Assembly: GCF_002903145.1 (NCBI RefSeq)
Contig: NZ_PPDJ01000002.1
Coordinates: 496,001 to 560,000, forward strand
Direction of reading: 5' to 3'
From: Halobacteriovorax sp. DA5
GTDB lineage: Bacteria; Bdellovibrionota; Bacteriovoracia; Bacteriovoracales; Bacteriovoracaceae
Length of the DNA: 64,000 nt
Shown: in pieces, positions 26,476-34,972 of the stretch
How the letters are laid out: each line of letters opens with the position of its first letter
Position numbering within the stretch: position 1 is the first letter of the stretch
Made by a program: the position numbers and the translations under genes
Notes under the pieces: generated by a model
What the model saw: only the letters and a program-made list of their open reading frames with translations
Databases searched by the model: none
Told to the model about the DNA's origin: nothing

Positions 26476-26810
26476 TAAGATCTCCTTAGTTTATAGCCAC
26501 TTATCGACAAGTAACCAATAAACTTTATTAACAATTAAATTAATAGATGAGATAAAATTGATGAGCCTGTTACAATTTCATAGAAAAATAAAATGATCTT
26601 AATAAAATACTGAGACTCGATTGATATGCCTCTAAAATCACACTAGAAAGAAAATGGCACATAACTAATAATCTTTACAAATGTTATATAGCTGAGTGTT
26701 TGAACGAAAAAAATACAACGTTGGACAAGAAGGAAGTTTATTGAATATTTATATAGAATCAACGCGGTAAAATACTCTTCTTTATAAAATTCCTACTCCA
26801 TCATTTCCTC
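26476..26810. other. Intergenic stretch with no gene seen
   Basis: 335 bases of very AT-rich DNA between two minus-strand genes. I see no convincing reading frame, tRNA or strong hairpin. Part of it must hold the promoter of the collar-lipoprotein operon (towards 26476). Confidence 0.5.
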
Positions 26811-27257
26811 TCACACATATTGATATAAAGAATCTAGCAATTTTTTTTCATCACAACTATCAATATGGCCCAATGGAAAATCATATTTTCGATTTGTATA
26901 AGTTTGAAATACTAAGACTTTATTACCGTAAATACTTTTGATAAAAATAGAGTCTAGCTCCTCTAGTAAGAAAGTGTGTTTTTTAAAAAATGTTCCATTA
27001 AAAAATGTAATACGAAGATCATCCACTTCGATATAAATTTCTTTTTTTCCATATAAAAAAATATGAAAAGCTGTTCCTAGCATTGTAATTAAAGAAAGAA
27101 GCGCTAAGCTAATGACACCAGCTTGTTGAATTATACTTAAGCTCTCATCATCTACAATAAGAAAACAAAAGAGTAGCAATGTCATGCACATCGGTAACAC
27201 AAAGACGAAGTATATGAGCCACTTTAACATTATAGATTTTTTATAATAAATTCTCAT
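26811..27257 (-). CDS. Small two-helix membrane protein
   Basis: 148 aa. Two transmembrane helices at about residues 12-33 (LIYFVFVLPMCMTLLLFCFLIV) and 43-67 (GVISLALLSLITMLGTAFHIFL), then a soluble beta-rich tail of 75 residues (KKEIYIEVDDLRITFFNGTFFKKHTF, LEELDSIFI), a layout like membrane proteins with a bacterial PH-type domain. Function unknown. Single gene. Confidence 0.5.
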   Translation of the reverse strand: MRIYYKKSIMLKWLIYFVFVLPMCMTLLLFCFLIVDDESLSIIQQAGVISLALLSLITMLGTAFHIFLYGKKEIYIEVDDLRITFFNGTFFKKHTFLLEELDSIFIKSIYGNKVLVFQTYTNRKYDFPLGHIDSCDEKKLLDSLYQYV

Positions 27258-27383
27258 ATAAATATCTTCCTAAAAAGCCTTCATCTATAGTTTTAAAGTG
27301 TCATCCGCACTACCTGTTCTTGCAAAACGAACTTTCAGTTCCAGGTGTCTTTACGCATGACCAATGAAGAAGCACTTGTTATC

Positions 27384-28067
27384 TTATTTATCTTTTATTT
27401 TTAATATGACCTCTTTGAGAATATACTCCCACTTATTTCTAATCATATAATTCTCTCTAAGGTTAACACCTTCATATCGACTCGATGGAAAAAGCCAAAA
27501 TAACGAAGATGAGATTGCTCCGTAGTTTTCTGTATATTGAATTTTTTTAAAATTGATTTGATCTTTTTTAGAGTAGATTCGAATGTCGTAATCACCTTCA
27601 TATGTCCAATATGATGGAATAATTCCGAGAGTTAAAGCGCTAAATACAAGACCATACATTCCAGTCCCACTGCCATGGTAATAAAATGGCGAGAGAACCC
27701 TGACATCTACATAATAATCTGTATCAAATTCTATAGGATGCTCTCTATCAAATTCCTCTATCGACGTATATCTTGCAGCTACTTTATCAAAATTTTCCTC
27801 TATATCACATTTTACAATATTGAATAAATTGATCTTTTTAACTACATCACATTCGTAACTATTTTTTACAGTACTCTTAATAAACCAGTTCTTATTATCC
27901 CAGGAGCTTTGATCACTAACATCATGTAATTTAACAAAACGAAATGTTACTGAACTTTTAACTTGTTCGATGTCTGATAAATCAACAGACTTATATTCAT
28001 CACCAGTATAGATAGTCGCACAACTTAAAAGTATTTGAGAAAGTAAAGAGAGAATAATCAAACGCAT
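27384..28067 (-). CDS. Lipoprotein of unknown function
   Basis: 227 aa with lipoprotein signal MRLIILSLLSQILLSCATIYTG (L-L-S-C lipobox). The mature part has mixed strands and a hydrophobic stretch at about residues 140-162 (GTGMYGLVFSALTLGIIPSYWTY), which could be a membrane hairpin. No family recognised. Single gene on the minus strand; its upstream region holds the structured element at 28158-28241. Confidence 0.55.
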   Translation of the reverse strand: MRLIILSLLSQILLSCATIYTGDEYKSVDLSDIEQVKSSVTFRFVKLHDVSDQSSWDNKNWFIKSTVKNSYECDVVKKINLFNIVKCDIEENFDKVAARYTSIEEFDREHPIEFDTDYYVDVRVLSPFYYHGSGTGMYGLVFSALTLGIIPSYWTYEGDYDIRIYSKKDQINFKKIQYTENYGAISSSLFWLFPSSRYEGVNLRENYMIRNKWEYILKEVILKIKDK

Positions 28068-28157
28068 TATTTAATTATAACGTAGAACTGAACTTGTTCA
28101 CTAAATTTTATTTTGATCAATAGAGATAGGTATGGGTTAGTTTCTATGCATAAGATT

Positions 28158-28241
28158 TGCCCGACTCCTCCCATCCTGGTCGTCGCTGGATAGTTCGGCA
28201 TTAAATACCGTCGTGGTATTTAACGCCTCCCAAACCGGGAG
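28158..28241 (-). ncRNA. Structured element downstream of tRNA-Cys (copy A of a tRNA-linked stem-loop family)
   Basis: GC-rich stretch in AT-rich DNA. Read on the minus strand (tRNA-Cys orientation) the core 28236-28193 has flank GGTTTGGGAG, a 13-pair helix GGCGTTAAATACC / GGTATTTAATGCC with one G-U, loop ACGAC, and flank GAAC. A second hairpin (CTCCC/GGGAG) lies at 28227-28241 and an 8-pair helix with one mismatch can join 28158-28165 to 28193-28200. The same core occurs behind tRNA-Leu at 49252-49296. Not recognised as SRP RNA, 6S RNA or tmRNA. Confidence 0.55.
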
Positions 28242-28274
28242 AATACATGTTTAAATCGAGCTTATCTTCAGGTT

Positions 28275-28310
28275 AAAAAAGAAAACCCAGGACAAGCCTG
28301 GGTTTTTCTT
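28275..28310. terminator. Bidirectional rho-independent terminator
   Basis: Stem AAAACCCAGG / CCTGGGTTTT with loop ACAAG, with T tracts on both strands. On the minus strand it lies just behind tRNA-Cys and probably ends that transcript. Confidence 0.85.
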
Positions 28311-28318
28311 TTTGAATT

Positions 28319-28395
28319 TGGAGGACGAGACCGGATTTGAACCGGTGAAAAACAGTTTTGCAAACTGCCCTATTAGACCACTCTAGCACCCGTCC
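28319..28395 (-). tRNA. tRNA-Cys (anticodon GCA)
   Basis: On the minus strand the acceptor GGACGGG pairs with CTCGTCC, the anticodon stem-loop is GCAGT-TTGCAAA-ACTGT with anticodon GCA between T33 and A37, and the T arm is ACCGG-TTCAAAT-CCGGT. Discriminator T, and CCA is encoded (28321-28319). Confidence 0.96.
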
Positions 28396-28461
28396 GCAGA
28401 ATGATTTTAGATTTCCTATAATATGGATATTTTTTAATAAGTCAATTTAAATGCTTAAAAA

Positions 28462-28487
28462 TATTGACCTGCCGCTGATGCGGCAGG
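28462..28487 (-). terminator. Terminator after the HU/IHF gene
   Basis: CCTGCCGC (28468-28475), loop TGAT, GCGGCAGG (28480-28487). Read on the minus strand it follows the HU/IHF stop and is followed by CAATATTTTT. Confidence 0.75.
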
Positions 28488-28525
28488 CCTATACTTAAGT
28501 ATTAAAAAAACAGGATGCGTGGCCG

Positions 28526-28831
28526 TTAAGCTTCGCGGATAACGTACTTGTCTTTACCCTCATCAACCATTTCTCTTAGCTCTTTACCAACTTTGAAAAA
28601 TGGAACCTTTTTTGGTGGTACTTTTACTACCTTACCAGTCTTTGGGTTACGACCTTCGTACGCTTTATAATTACGATTGGCGAAAGATCCAAAACCTCTG
28701 ATTTCGATTCTTTCATCATTGAATAAAGCATTGATCATGTCATCAAAACAAATATTAACAACAGTCTCGGCCTGCTTGTGCGTTACATTTGCTTGCTTTT
28801 CGATTGCTGCAATTAAATCTGCTTTTGTCAT
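28526..28831 (-). CDS. HU/IHF-family DNA-bending protein
   Basis: 101 aa. The ATG at 28831 is chosen because GAGGAG precedes it and the product begins MTKADLIAAIEKQANVTHKQAE, the family N-terminus; an upstream frame extension to 28876 is not needed. The beta-arm motif RNPKTGKVVKVPPKKVPFFKVGKELRE carries the conserved RNP and Pro that intercalates in DNA. EIRGFGSF matches the family core. The extended C-terminus (EMVDEGKDKYVIREA) and E-x-R-G-F-G-S-F are closer to IHF than to HU, but I cannot assign the subunit with certainty. Confidence 0.92.
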   Translation of the reverse strand: MTKADLIAAIEKQANVTHKQAETVVNICFDDMINALFNDERIEIRGFGSFANRNYKAYEGRNPKTGKVVKVPPKKVPFFKVGKELREMVDEGKDKYVIREA

Positions 28832-29114
28832 TTTAATCTCCTCTCGATATGAGAACTCTTTCGAGCACAAACTCAATCCTATGATTTTTAGTTACCTCAC
28901 TTATCGTCCAAGTCGCTAAAAACATTAGGAATATTTATTGTGCCACAAAAACTTTACTATCATTATACACTAGATTTTATTTCCTAACAGTATAACTACT
29001 TAAAATTACGTTTATTTTTACAGAATTTCAATGAAATGTAAGAAATTAACCTAAAATTAAAGAAGTCAACGAAAACTGGCGATTAAGTAAGTAGAAAATT
29101 AAGGAAATAGGCCA

Positions 29115-30824
29115 ATGAAGGTAATATATTTAATTGTATTCTTATTTATCACATCTTCCTGTGTTCCACAGGTTGCGCGTCCAGATGGATTCTTTGACGA
29201 CGTCAATAATATCGATACTTGTGAAGATCTATTCTTTCTTTTGAACGAAGGAAATGTATGTGCAAGTTCATGTGGTGAAGGAGAAGTCGTTGCAGACGAA
29301 GCGCAATTAGAAGAAATTCTGGCCGATGAAACCCTTGATGACTTTACTCGAGAAAATATTGAAGCCTCTGCAGGTGTTTGTATTACAGCACCAGAAGTGA
29401 TTGCTCGTCCAAGTGACTCTGTATTCATTGATGACGACTTTTGTATTTGTAAGAATCAAAAAGTTGCCTCGGTAACAAGTGGTGCTTCATGTGCAGCTAC
29501 TTGCCAGGAAAAGACGGCCACAGTTGCTACCCTATACGGAACAGTGACAGTTGGGCCAAAAATTAAAGACGACTCTAAACTACAAAACCTCTTTGGTTTT
29601 TGTAACAACTCAATTGAAAATGGTGCTCAAAATCCACCTTCATGTAAATTAGTTGCAACAGATATTGATGGACGCCGTTACACGGCCGATCTTAAGACTT
29701 ATCAAGGAACAAATATTTTTGAAGCAAATCTTGAGGCCACAACAGTAAACTTTGGTGAAGCTTATACTTTTCATATTGAAGAAACTGGAAGTGGTGTTGA
29801 GAATGCAAAAAGTGATTACGAGCAGTTCAAATTATTTGAGCCAGGTGATGATGACGAATACGAAGGTAATCTTAAGATAAAACTTATCTCACAATACACT
29901 TGTATGATTCGTGCGACGGCCACAAGCTCTAACTACGATCCAAGAGATCAAATCTACTTAGATACTGTTAGAAAACACTTCTACATGCCTGTTGACTACC
30001 CGACTCCATATCTTCCACCAGGTGTTTCAGATACAATCTTTTGTCACGACTATATTAAAACAGGGCAAAACGATGATGCTCCACAATTTCCACGTTTAGA
30101 GCTAGTGCCTGATCACTTTTCTCTGTGGGATATAAATGATGTGCGCTTTATTGCAGATGGTGAAAACCGCAAGGTTGATTTCCTAATTAAAGATCGCATG
30201 ATTGAAATGGGCGCCAACGTTAGCGGGACTAAATCATACTTTGCACCTCTTGAGACATGTGTGGCACCAAATGTTAGCGTTGAAGACGGAGGCTTCCCTG
30301 AAGCCTGTTCAGGAGCTGAGTCAGGGCTAATTCAATCTGGGCTTGCTATGATTCCATTCTTTACTGACAATAGTGGACGCGCAATTTGTCCAGGATATAC
30401 TGAATACAATTCAACAAATATTGAATTTAAGGCCCTTGGTGAAATTATTGGAACGCCAACAGAAGGCCTCTACTTTGCCAAAGGCCCTCGTGAAGTAATA
30501 GATCTTGGTGATGGTAATAAGCAAGAGATTAAGCCAGCTGACGTTATGTTTATTAGAGAAGGACAGCTGAAAAAAATCTGGTTTCATTTAACTAATGATG
30601 GAATTCACTACAAGCCTACAAGTGATACTCAGTCGCAACCAACTTACTTCTACTGGCCAGCGGATGAAGATGCACCATACGTTCAAAAACGTGGGTACCA
30701 GAAGCTTTATCAGGTAATGCACTCAAGTGAGTTAGCAAGTAGTGGTTACACGACATCAATTCCTACGACGATCAAACCACTTGATCGTAAGATGGGCTGT
30801 ATTCCAGTAACAAGTAGTAATTAG
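29115..30824 (+). CDS. Large lipoprotein of unknown function
   Basis: 569 aa with lipoprotein signal MKVIYLIVFLFITSSCVPQVA (T-S-S-C). The first 160 residues are acidic and Cys-rich (CEDLFFLLNEGNVCASSCGEGE; CICKNQKV; CAATCQEK), then beta-rich regions. The remaining body contains about ten more cysteines and repeated Asp/Pro-rich loops (PTPYLPPGVSDTIFCHDY). No family recognised. Its stop lies 3 bp from that of the convergent membrane protein. Confidence 0.6.
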   Translation: MKVIYLIVFLFITSSCVPQVARPDGFFDDVNNIDTCEDLFFLLNEGNVCASSCGEGEVVADEAQLEEILADETLDDFTRENIEASAGVCITAPEVIARPSDSVFIDDDFCICKNQKVASVTSGASCAATCQEKTATVATLYGTVTVGPKIKDDSKLQNLFGFCNNSIENGAQNPPSCKLVATDIDGRRYTADLKTYQGTNIFEANLEATTVNFGEAYTFHIEETGSGVENAKSDYEQFKLFEPGDDDEYEGNLKIKLISQYTCMIRATATSSNYDPRDQIYLDTVRKHFYMPVDYPTPYLPPGVSDTIFCHDYIKTGQNDDAPQFPRLELVPDHFSLWDINDVRFIADGENRKVDFLIKDRMIEMGANVSGTKSYFAPLETCVAPNVSVEDGGFPEACSGAESGLIQSGLAMIPFFTDNSGRAICPGYTEYNSTNIEFKALGEIIGTPTEGLYFAKGPREVIDLGDGNKQEIKPADVMFIREGQLKKIWFHLTNDGIHYKPTSDTQSQPTYFYWPADEDAPYVQKRGYQKLYQVMHSSELASSGYTTSIPTTIKPLDRKMGCIPVTSSN

Positions 30825-30827
30825 AAA

Positions 30828-31517
30828 CTAGAGAACTCTTTTTATGAATACATCAACACTTGGATCTAAGTAATCTTTATAAATAAAGTAAAGAACACCT
30901 GCTTTGAATCCAGTCGAAAAAACAAAGAAGATGAGCGACTTTACATAGCGAAAGACAAAGAATTCATCTTTTTTGATAAAGGCCCTCTTAAGAAAGAAGC
31001 TTAGAATGAAAAGAAAGATCACAGCGCCTAAAGCAAGCTTTAGCACATCCTTATCTTGAGTTAACTCAAATAAGTAAAGCAGTGCCTTATCATCTTTTAC
31101 AAGACCAACAGCAAAGTTTACAAACCTATCGCTATTAGTAAAAAATTGCATCATTTGGTTTTGAGAGGCACTGTCACGAATCATTTGTGCCACTTGTGCA
31201 TCAGGAACATTCTTAAATTGTGCATTAATCATCTTAATTGCACGTCTCATCATTTCGGGGTCGGCCTTTCCATTTTTAAGAGTAAGGCCTTGTGTTGGCA
31301 TCGAGACAATATTAACCCCTTGCCCGCCATTTTTTTCAATTTCTTGATTAAGAGTCTCAATTGACTCTTGAAGATTTTCGACGTCTTGAGATGAAGATGT
31401 TTTATCACGACTATCGTAATCTTCATCTCCATACGCAAAAACCCCATGTGTACTAAGAAGTACACACAGGGCAATTAAGTATTTAATAAAACTAAACTTT
31501 GAATTAAGCGTTTGCAT
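30828..31517 (-). CDS. Membrane protein at the end of the sec operon
   Basis: 229 aa from the ATG at 31517, chosen because it opens a signal peptide (FSFIKYLIALCVLLSTHGVFA) and overlaps the secF stop by 14 bp; a longer reading frame runs back inside secF. After the signal comes an acidic stretch, a coiled coil (VENLQESIETLNQEIEK), a helical region, one transmembrane helix (LKLALGAVIFLFILSFFLK), and a second hydrophobic segment near the end (SLIFFVFSTGFKAGVLYFIY). Unknown family. Coupling to secF suggests a role near the Sec translocase (inference). Confidence 0.6.
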   Translation of the reverse strand: MQTLNSKFSFIKYLIALCVLLSTHGVFAYGDEDYDSRDKTSSSQDVENLQESIETLNQEIEKNGGQGVNIVSMPTQGLTLKNGKADPEMMRRAIKMINAQFKNVPDAQVAQMIRDSASQNQMMQFFTNSDRFVNFAVGLVKDDKALLYLFELTQDKDVLKLALGAVIFLFILSFFLKRAFIKKDEFFVFRYVKSLIFFVFSTGFKAGVLYFIYKDYLDPSVDVFIKRVL

Positions 31518-32430
31518 CTGCAGTTTTCGCCTGCTCCCCTCTAAATTTATCAAATAGAAGTACAACTGGTGCAGCAACGAAGTTAGATGAGTAAGTACCA
31601 ACAACAACACCAAGAGTGATTGCCATAAAGAAATCACGAATTGCAAGACCACCTACAAAAAACATCGTTGCCGATACGAAAAGTGTCGTACCAGAAGTAA
31701 GGATTGTTCTTGATAGTGTTTCGTTAATTGCATTATTGATGTGTTCTTTAATATCACGTCCAACAAACTTCTGCTCATGCTCACGTACACGGTCATAAAC
31801 GATAACTGTATCGTTCACCGAGTAACCGATAACCGCAAGGATTGCAGCAACTGTCTGAAGAGTAAACTCTGTTCCAGTTAGAGCAAATACACCTAGAATG
31901 ATAGTTACGTCGTGGAAAAGAGCAACAATTGCACCTGGTGAGTATTTGAAGTCAAAGCGTAGACCAACGTAGATCATGATTGCAAGAAGTGCCCAAAGCA
32001 TTGCTAGGAAACCAGATTTTCTAAGTTCAGCACCGGCCTTTGGACCAACGATATCAACTTTTCTGATTTCAACACCATCTTTTTCGTACTTAGTTGTTAG
32101 AGTTTGAGAAACTTTTTCAGTAACTTCATTAAGGTTACCTTCGTTTGCACTAACTTTAAGTAGATATTCATTCATTTGAGGCTCACCAATCGTTTGGATT
32201 GTAACCCCGTTGAAACCAGCGGCTTTCATTTCACGACGAAGCTCGTCTAGGTTTTCAGTTTTTTGGAACTTAACTTGGATCTCAGCACCACCACGGAAGT
32301 CTACCCCGTATTTCATTTTAGTACCGATTAAAACAAGAGAACCAATAACTAGAAGTGCAGAAATAACCCCTGCAACTCCGAATTTATTAACAAAATTGAA
32401 TTTTGTATTACTTTTTATAATTTCAAACAT
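31504..32430 (-). CDS. secF: SecF protein-export membrane subunit
   Basis: 308 aa from the ATG at 32430, which has GGAG six bases upstream; TTG at 32442 is the ribosome site itself. Six membrane helices with a large periplasmic loop after the first. Family motifs: VDFRGGAEIQVKF near residues 45-57, and the RND-type DTVVIYDRVRE-like NDTVIVYDRVREHE with TLSRTILTSGTTL in the membrane part. SecF works with SecD and YajC to drive proton-powered late steps of Sec translocation. Downstream of secD with a 15-bp gap. Confidence 0.96.
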   Translation of the reverse strand: MFEIIKSNTKFNFVNKFGVAGVISALLVIGSLVLIGTKMKYGVDFRGGAEIQVKFQKTENLDELRREMKAAGFNGVTIQTIGEPQMNEYLLKVSANEGNLNEVTEKVSQTLTTKYEKDGVEIRKVDIVGPKAGAELRKSGFLAMLWALLAIMIYVGLRFDFKYSPGAIVALFHDVTIILGVFALTGTEFTLQTVAAILAVIGYSVNDTVIVYDRVREHEQKFVGRDIKEHINNAINETLSRTILTSGTTLFVSATMFFVGGLAIRDFFMAITLGVVVGTYSSNFVAAPVVLLFDKFRGEQAKTADANA

Positions 32431-32445
32431 CTTAAACTCCAATCC

Positions 32446-34155
32446 TTAAATGCTTAAGTCCTGACCTTCAACTTTATTCATATAGAATTCAAAGAAAAGC
32501 TTTGAAACAAAGTAAGAAGTGTAAACAGTTGCAAAAATACCAATTAATAATGTAACAGCGAAACCTCTAATTGGACCTGTACCAAAGTTTAGTAGACAGA
32601 TACCAGCAAGAGCTGTCGTGATGTTTGCATCAATAATTGTCCAGAAAGCAGAGTTAAATCCGTTTTCAACAGCTTTATAGAAACCAACGTTATTTCGAAT
32701 TTCTTCTCGAATACGTTCGTAAATAATGATATTGGCATCAATGGCCATACCAACAGTAAGAGCGATCCCTGCAATACCTGGAAGAGTCAGAGTTGCCCCA
32801 AGCCCAACAAGCATAGCTAGAATAATAAGAACGTTTAGCGCAAGTGTTGTAACAGCGAAAACACCAGAGATTCTGTAGTAAACAAGAATGAAACCAAATA
32901 CTAAAACACAACCAATGATTGCAGCAAATCTTGCTTTATCAATTGAGTCAGCACCAAGTGATGGACCAACAGTTCTTTGCTCAAGGAAGTCAAGCTGAAC
33001 AGGAAGAGCACCAGCACGAAGAACAAGAGCTAAGTCTTTTGCTTCTTTAAGTTGCTCATTGTAACTCTTACCACCAAGAGAGATCGTTGCACGGCCACCA
33101 GCAATTTTACCATTGATACGTGGAGCAGAATAAACGTTACCATCTAGAGTAATCGCCATTAAGCGTCCAACGTTTTCACCAGTAACATCTGCAAAGATCT
33201 TTGCACCACGAGACTTAAAGTTAAGTCCTACTTCTGGGTTGTTGTTATTTTGTGGGTTAAATTGAACTCTTGCATCTTCAAGGTCTTCACCTGTAAGACG
33301 AGCAACAGATTCGATTAAGTATGGAACAAGCTGAAGGATATCACCTTTAGCGTTTGTAACTCTTTCAAATGCTAGAACGTGACCTTTTGGAAGATCAGAA
33401 GCGACGATTTCGTTAACTTTAGAAACGTAGTCAGAGAACCTGTCACCTTTCTTATAATCAACACCTTGCTCTTTAGCTTTTGATACCCAACCTTGAATTG
33501 TAATAGGAGCAACTTCAGAGTTTACCATTTTAAATTCAAGCTTAGCTGTTTTACCGATTAGCTCTTTTGCTCTTTCGATATCTTTAACACCTGGAAGCTG
33601 AACAACGATACGGTCTTTACCTTGAGAGATAATCTCTGGCTCAGTAACACCGAATTCATCAATACGGTTACGAATAACTTCGATTGATCTTTTTACTGAT
33701 TGATCTTCGATATCAGTCTTAACTTTTTTCGTTAAGGCAACAGAGATTGAATTTCCAGTATCCTTAGTTACTCTTAGGAATCCATTGTATTGCTCATGAA
33801 TAATATCCTTTAGTGTCTCAACATCAGTAGCTGATCCTAGGATAATCTCTTGGCGTGGATCCAGTTCATCAGATGAATCTAGGTCACCAATCTCAAAACC
33901 GTTACCAGTTTTGTCTTTGAAGCTAAATTCTAAACGGCGCGCGTATCCTTTAACCTCGTCTTTGTAGACCTTTTTGAAGTCAATTCCTAAGATCATGTAT
34001 AGACCACCTTGAAGGTCTAGTCCTAAGTTGATCTTAGACTTAACTGGAAAATTGTCCGTTTCTTTAAAATTGAATGCAGTAGGTACAATCGAAATACCTG
34101 AAATGATCGCTACGATAAGTAGAAATACGAAGCGATACCACCAGCCTCTTCTCAT
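32446..34155 (-). CDS. secD: SecD protein-export membrane subunit
   Basis: 569 aa. TM1 near the N-terminus, then LGLDLQGGLYMILGID, the P1 head domain (IRNRIDEFGVTEPEI, RIVVQLPGV), GRATISLGG, and five C-terminal helices with GMAIDANIIIYERIREE and TALAGICLL. These are the classic SecD landmarks. Part of the queA-tgt-yajC-tatA-secD-secF row; a 122-bp gap precedes it after tatA, so it may have its own promoter. Confidence 0.97.
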   Translation of the reverse strand: MRRGWWYRFVFLLIVAIISGISIVPTAFNFKETDNFPVKSKINLGLDLQGGLYMILGIDFKKVYKDEVKGYARRLEFSFKDKTGNGFEIGDLDSSDELDPRQEIILGSATDVETLKDIIHEQYNGFLRVTKDTGNSISVALTKKVKTDIEDQSVKRSIEVIRNRIDEFGVTEPEIISQGKDRIVVQLPGVKDIERAKELIGKTAKLEFKMVNSEVAPITIQGWVSKAKEQGVDYKKGDRFSDYVSKVNEIVASDLPKGHVLAFERVTNAKGDILQLVPYLIESVARLTGEDLEDARVQFNPQNNNNPEVGLNFKSRGAKIFADVTGENVGRLMAITLDGNVYSAPRINGKIAGGRATISLGGKSYNEQLKEAKDLALVLRAGALPVQLDFLEQRTVGPSLGADSIDKARFAAIIGCVLVFGFILVYYRISGVFAVTTLALNVLIILAMLVGLGATLTLPGIAGIALTVGMAIDANIIIYERIREEIRNNVGFYKAVENGFNSAFWTIIDANITTALAGICLLNFGTGPIRGFAVTLLIGIFATVYTSYFVSKLFFEFYMNKVEGQDLSI

Positions 34156-34277
34156 TAGATTCTCCTAATCCTTGGGTTTCTTTTGGTTTTCTCGAATAAT
34201 TGAGTTAAATAAACTACAAAAATTATATGAGATTAACTACTTAAAAACAATATTAAGAGAATATTAATTTCAAAAAC

Positions 34278-34601
34278 TTACGATTGCTTTGATTTTTCCG
34301 ACTCAATTACTTGGTCTTTTTCTTCTTCAGAATTATTAGAATTCTTAATTTCGGCATCACCTTGCGCTGCAACGCTAGCTTCTGGTGACTCTGTGATTTG
34401 TGATGCCACAGATTCCTCTTTGTGAGAATTGGTCTCTGCAGCATCGTTGACGTGATCCATTAAATCATCTTTGGCCTTTTGAAATTCGCGTAGTCCCTTA
34501 CCTAAACCTTTTGCAAGTTCAGGAAGTTTTTTAGGCCCGATAAAAATCAGGGCAAAAACTAAAATAATAAGTAACTCACCAGCTCCAAAGCCACCAAACA
34601 T
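34278..34601 (-). CDS. tatA: Twin-arginine translocase subunit TatA
   Basis: 107 aa. Short N-terminal membrane helix (GELLIILVFALIFIGPKKLPELA) with the F-G-P-K-K-L-P hinge and an amphipathic helix (KGLGKGLREFQKAKDDLMD), then a Ser/Glu-rich acidic tail of 50 residues. TatA forms the pore-like assembly of the Tat system for folded proteins. tatB and tatC are not in this window. It starts 2 bp after the yajC stop, which puts a Tat subunit inside a Sec operon. Confidence 0.93.
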   Translation of the reverse strand: MFGGFGAGELLIILVFALIFIGPKKLPELAKGLGKGLREFQKAKDDLMDHVNDAAETNSHKEESVASQITESPEASVAAQGDAEIKNSNNSEEEKDQVIESEKSKQS

Positions 34602-34603
34602 AA

Positions 34604-34945
34604 TTACGCCTCTTTTTTATTAGAAAGGATACTTTCTTCAAGTCCACCAAGTTGTGAACGTAGGATTTTAATACGTGTACCTTCAGCAACTTCAAGGTCC
34701 ACAACTTTTTCAGTCATCCCTACGATTGTACCAAAGATTCCTGATTTTGTGTAAACACGATTACCTTTTTCAAGTGTATCAAGCATTTTCTTTTCTTCTT
34801 CCATTTGTTTCTTTTGTGGTCTGAAAACAAGGAAATAAAAAATAGCAACAACAGCAATAATTGGAACAAAGTTCATCGCTGAGTTAGCTGGAGCAGCAGC
34901 TGCGCCACCTTGAGCATAAGCATTTGATATAAAAAGTTGTAACAT
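34604..34945 (-). CDS. yajC: Preprotein translocase subunit YajC
   Basis: 113 aa. N-terminal Ala-rich segment, one transmembrane helix (FVPIIAVVAIFYFLVF) followed at once by RPQKKQMEEEKKML, then the soluble domain LEKGNRVYTKSGIFGTIVGM and DLEVAEGTRIKILRSQL. These match YajC closely. Forms a complex with SecD and SecF. Lies between tgt and tatA. Confidence 0.96.
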   Translation of the reverse strand: MLQLFISNAYAQGGAAAAPANSAMNFVPIIAVVAIFYFLVFRPQKKQMEEEKKMLDTLEKGNRVYTKSGIFGTIVGMTEKVVDLEVAEGTRIKILRSQLGGLEESILSNKKEA

Positions 34946-34972
34946 TTGTTTCTCCTAACTTTTATTTTTTCT

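Noticed and set aside
28158..28241. SRP RNA, 6S RNA, tmRNA or RNase P
   Set aside because: The diagnostic loops of these RNAs (GGTCAGG/GGAAGCAGC, the tmRNA ends, the RNase P core) are absent on both strands.
30828..31652. Start of the sec-operon membrane protein at 31652
   Set aside because: That would place 45 residues inside secF with no ribosome site; the ATG at 31517 opens a proper signal peptide.
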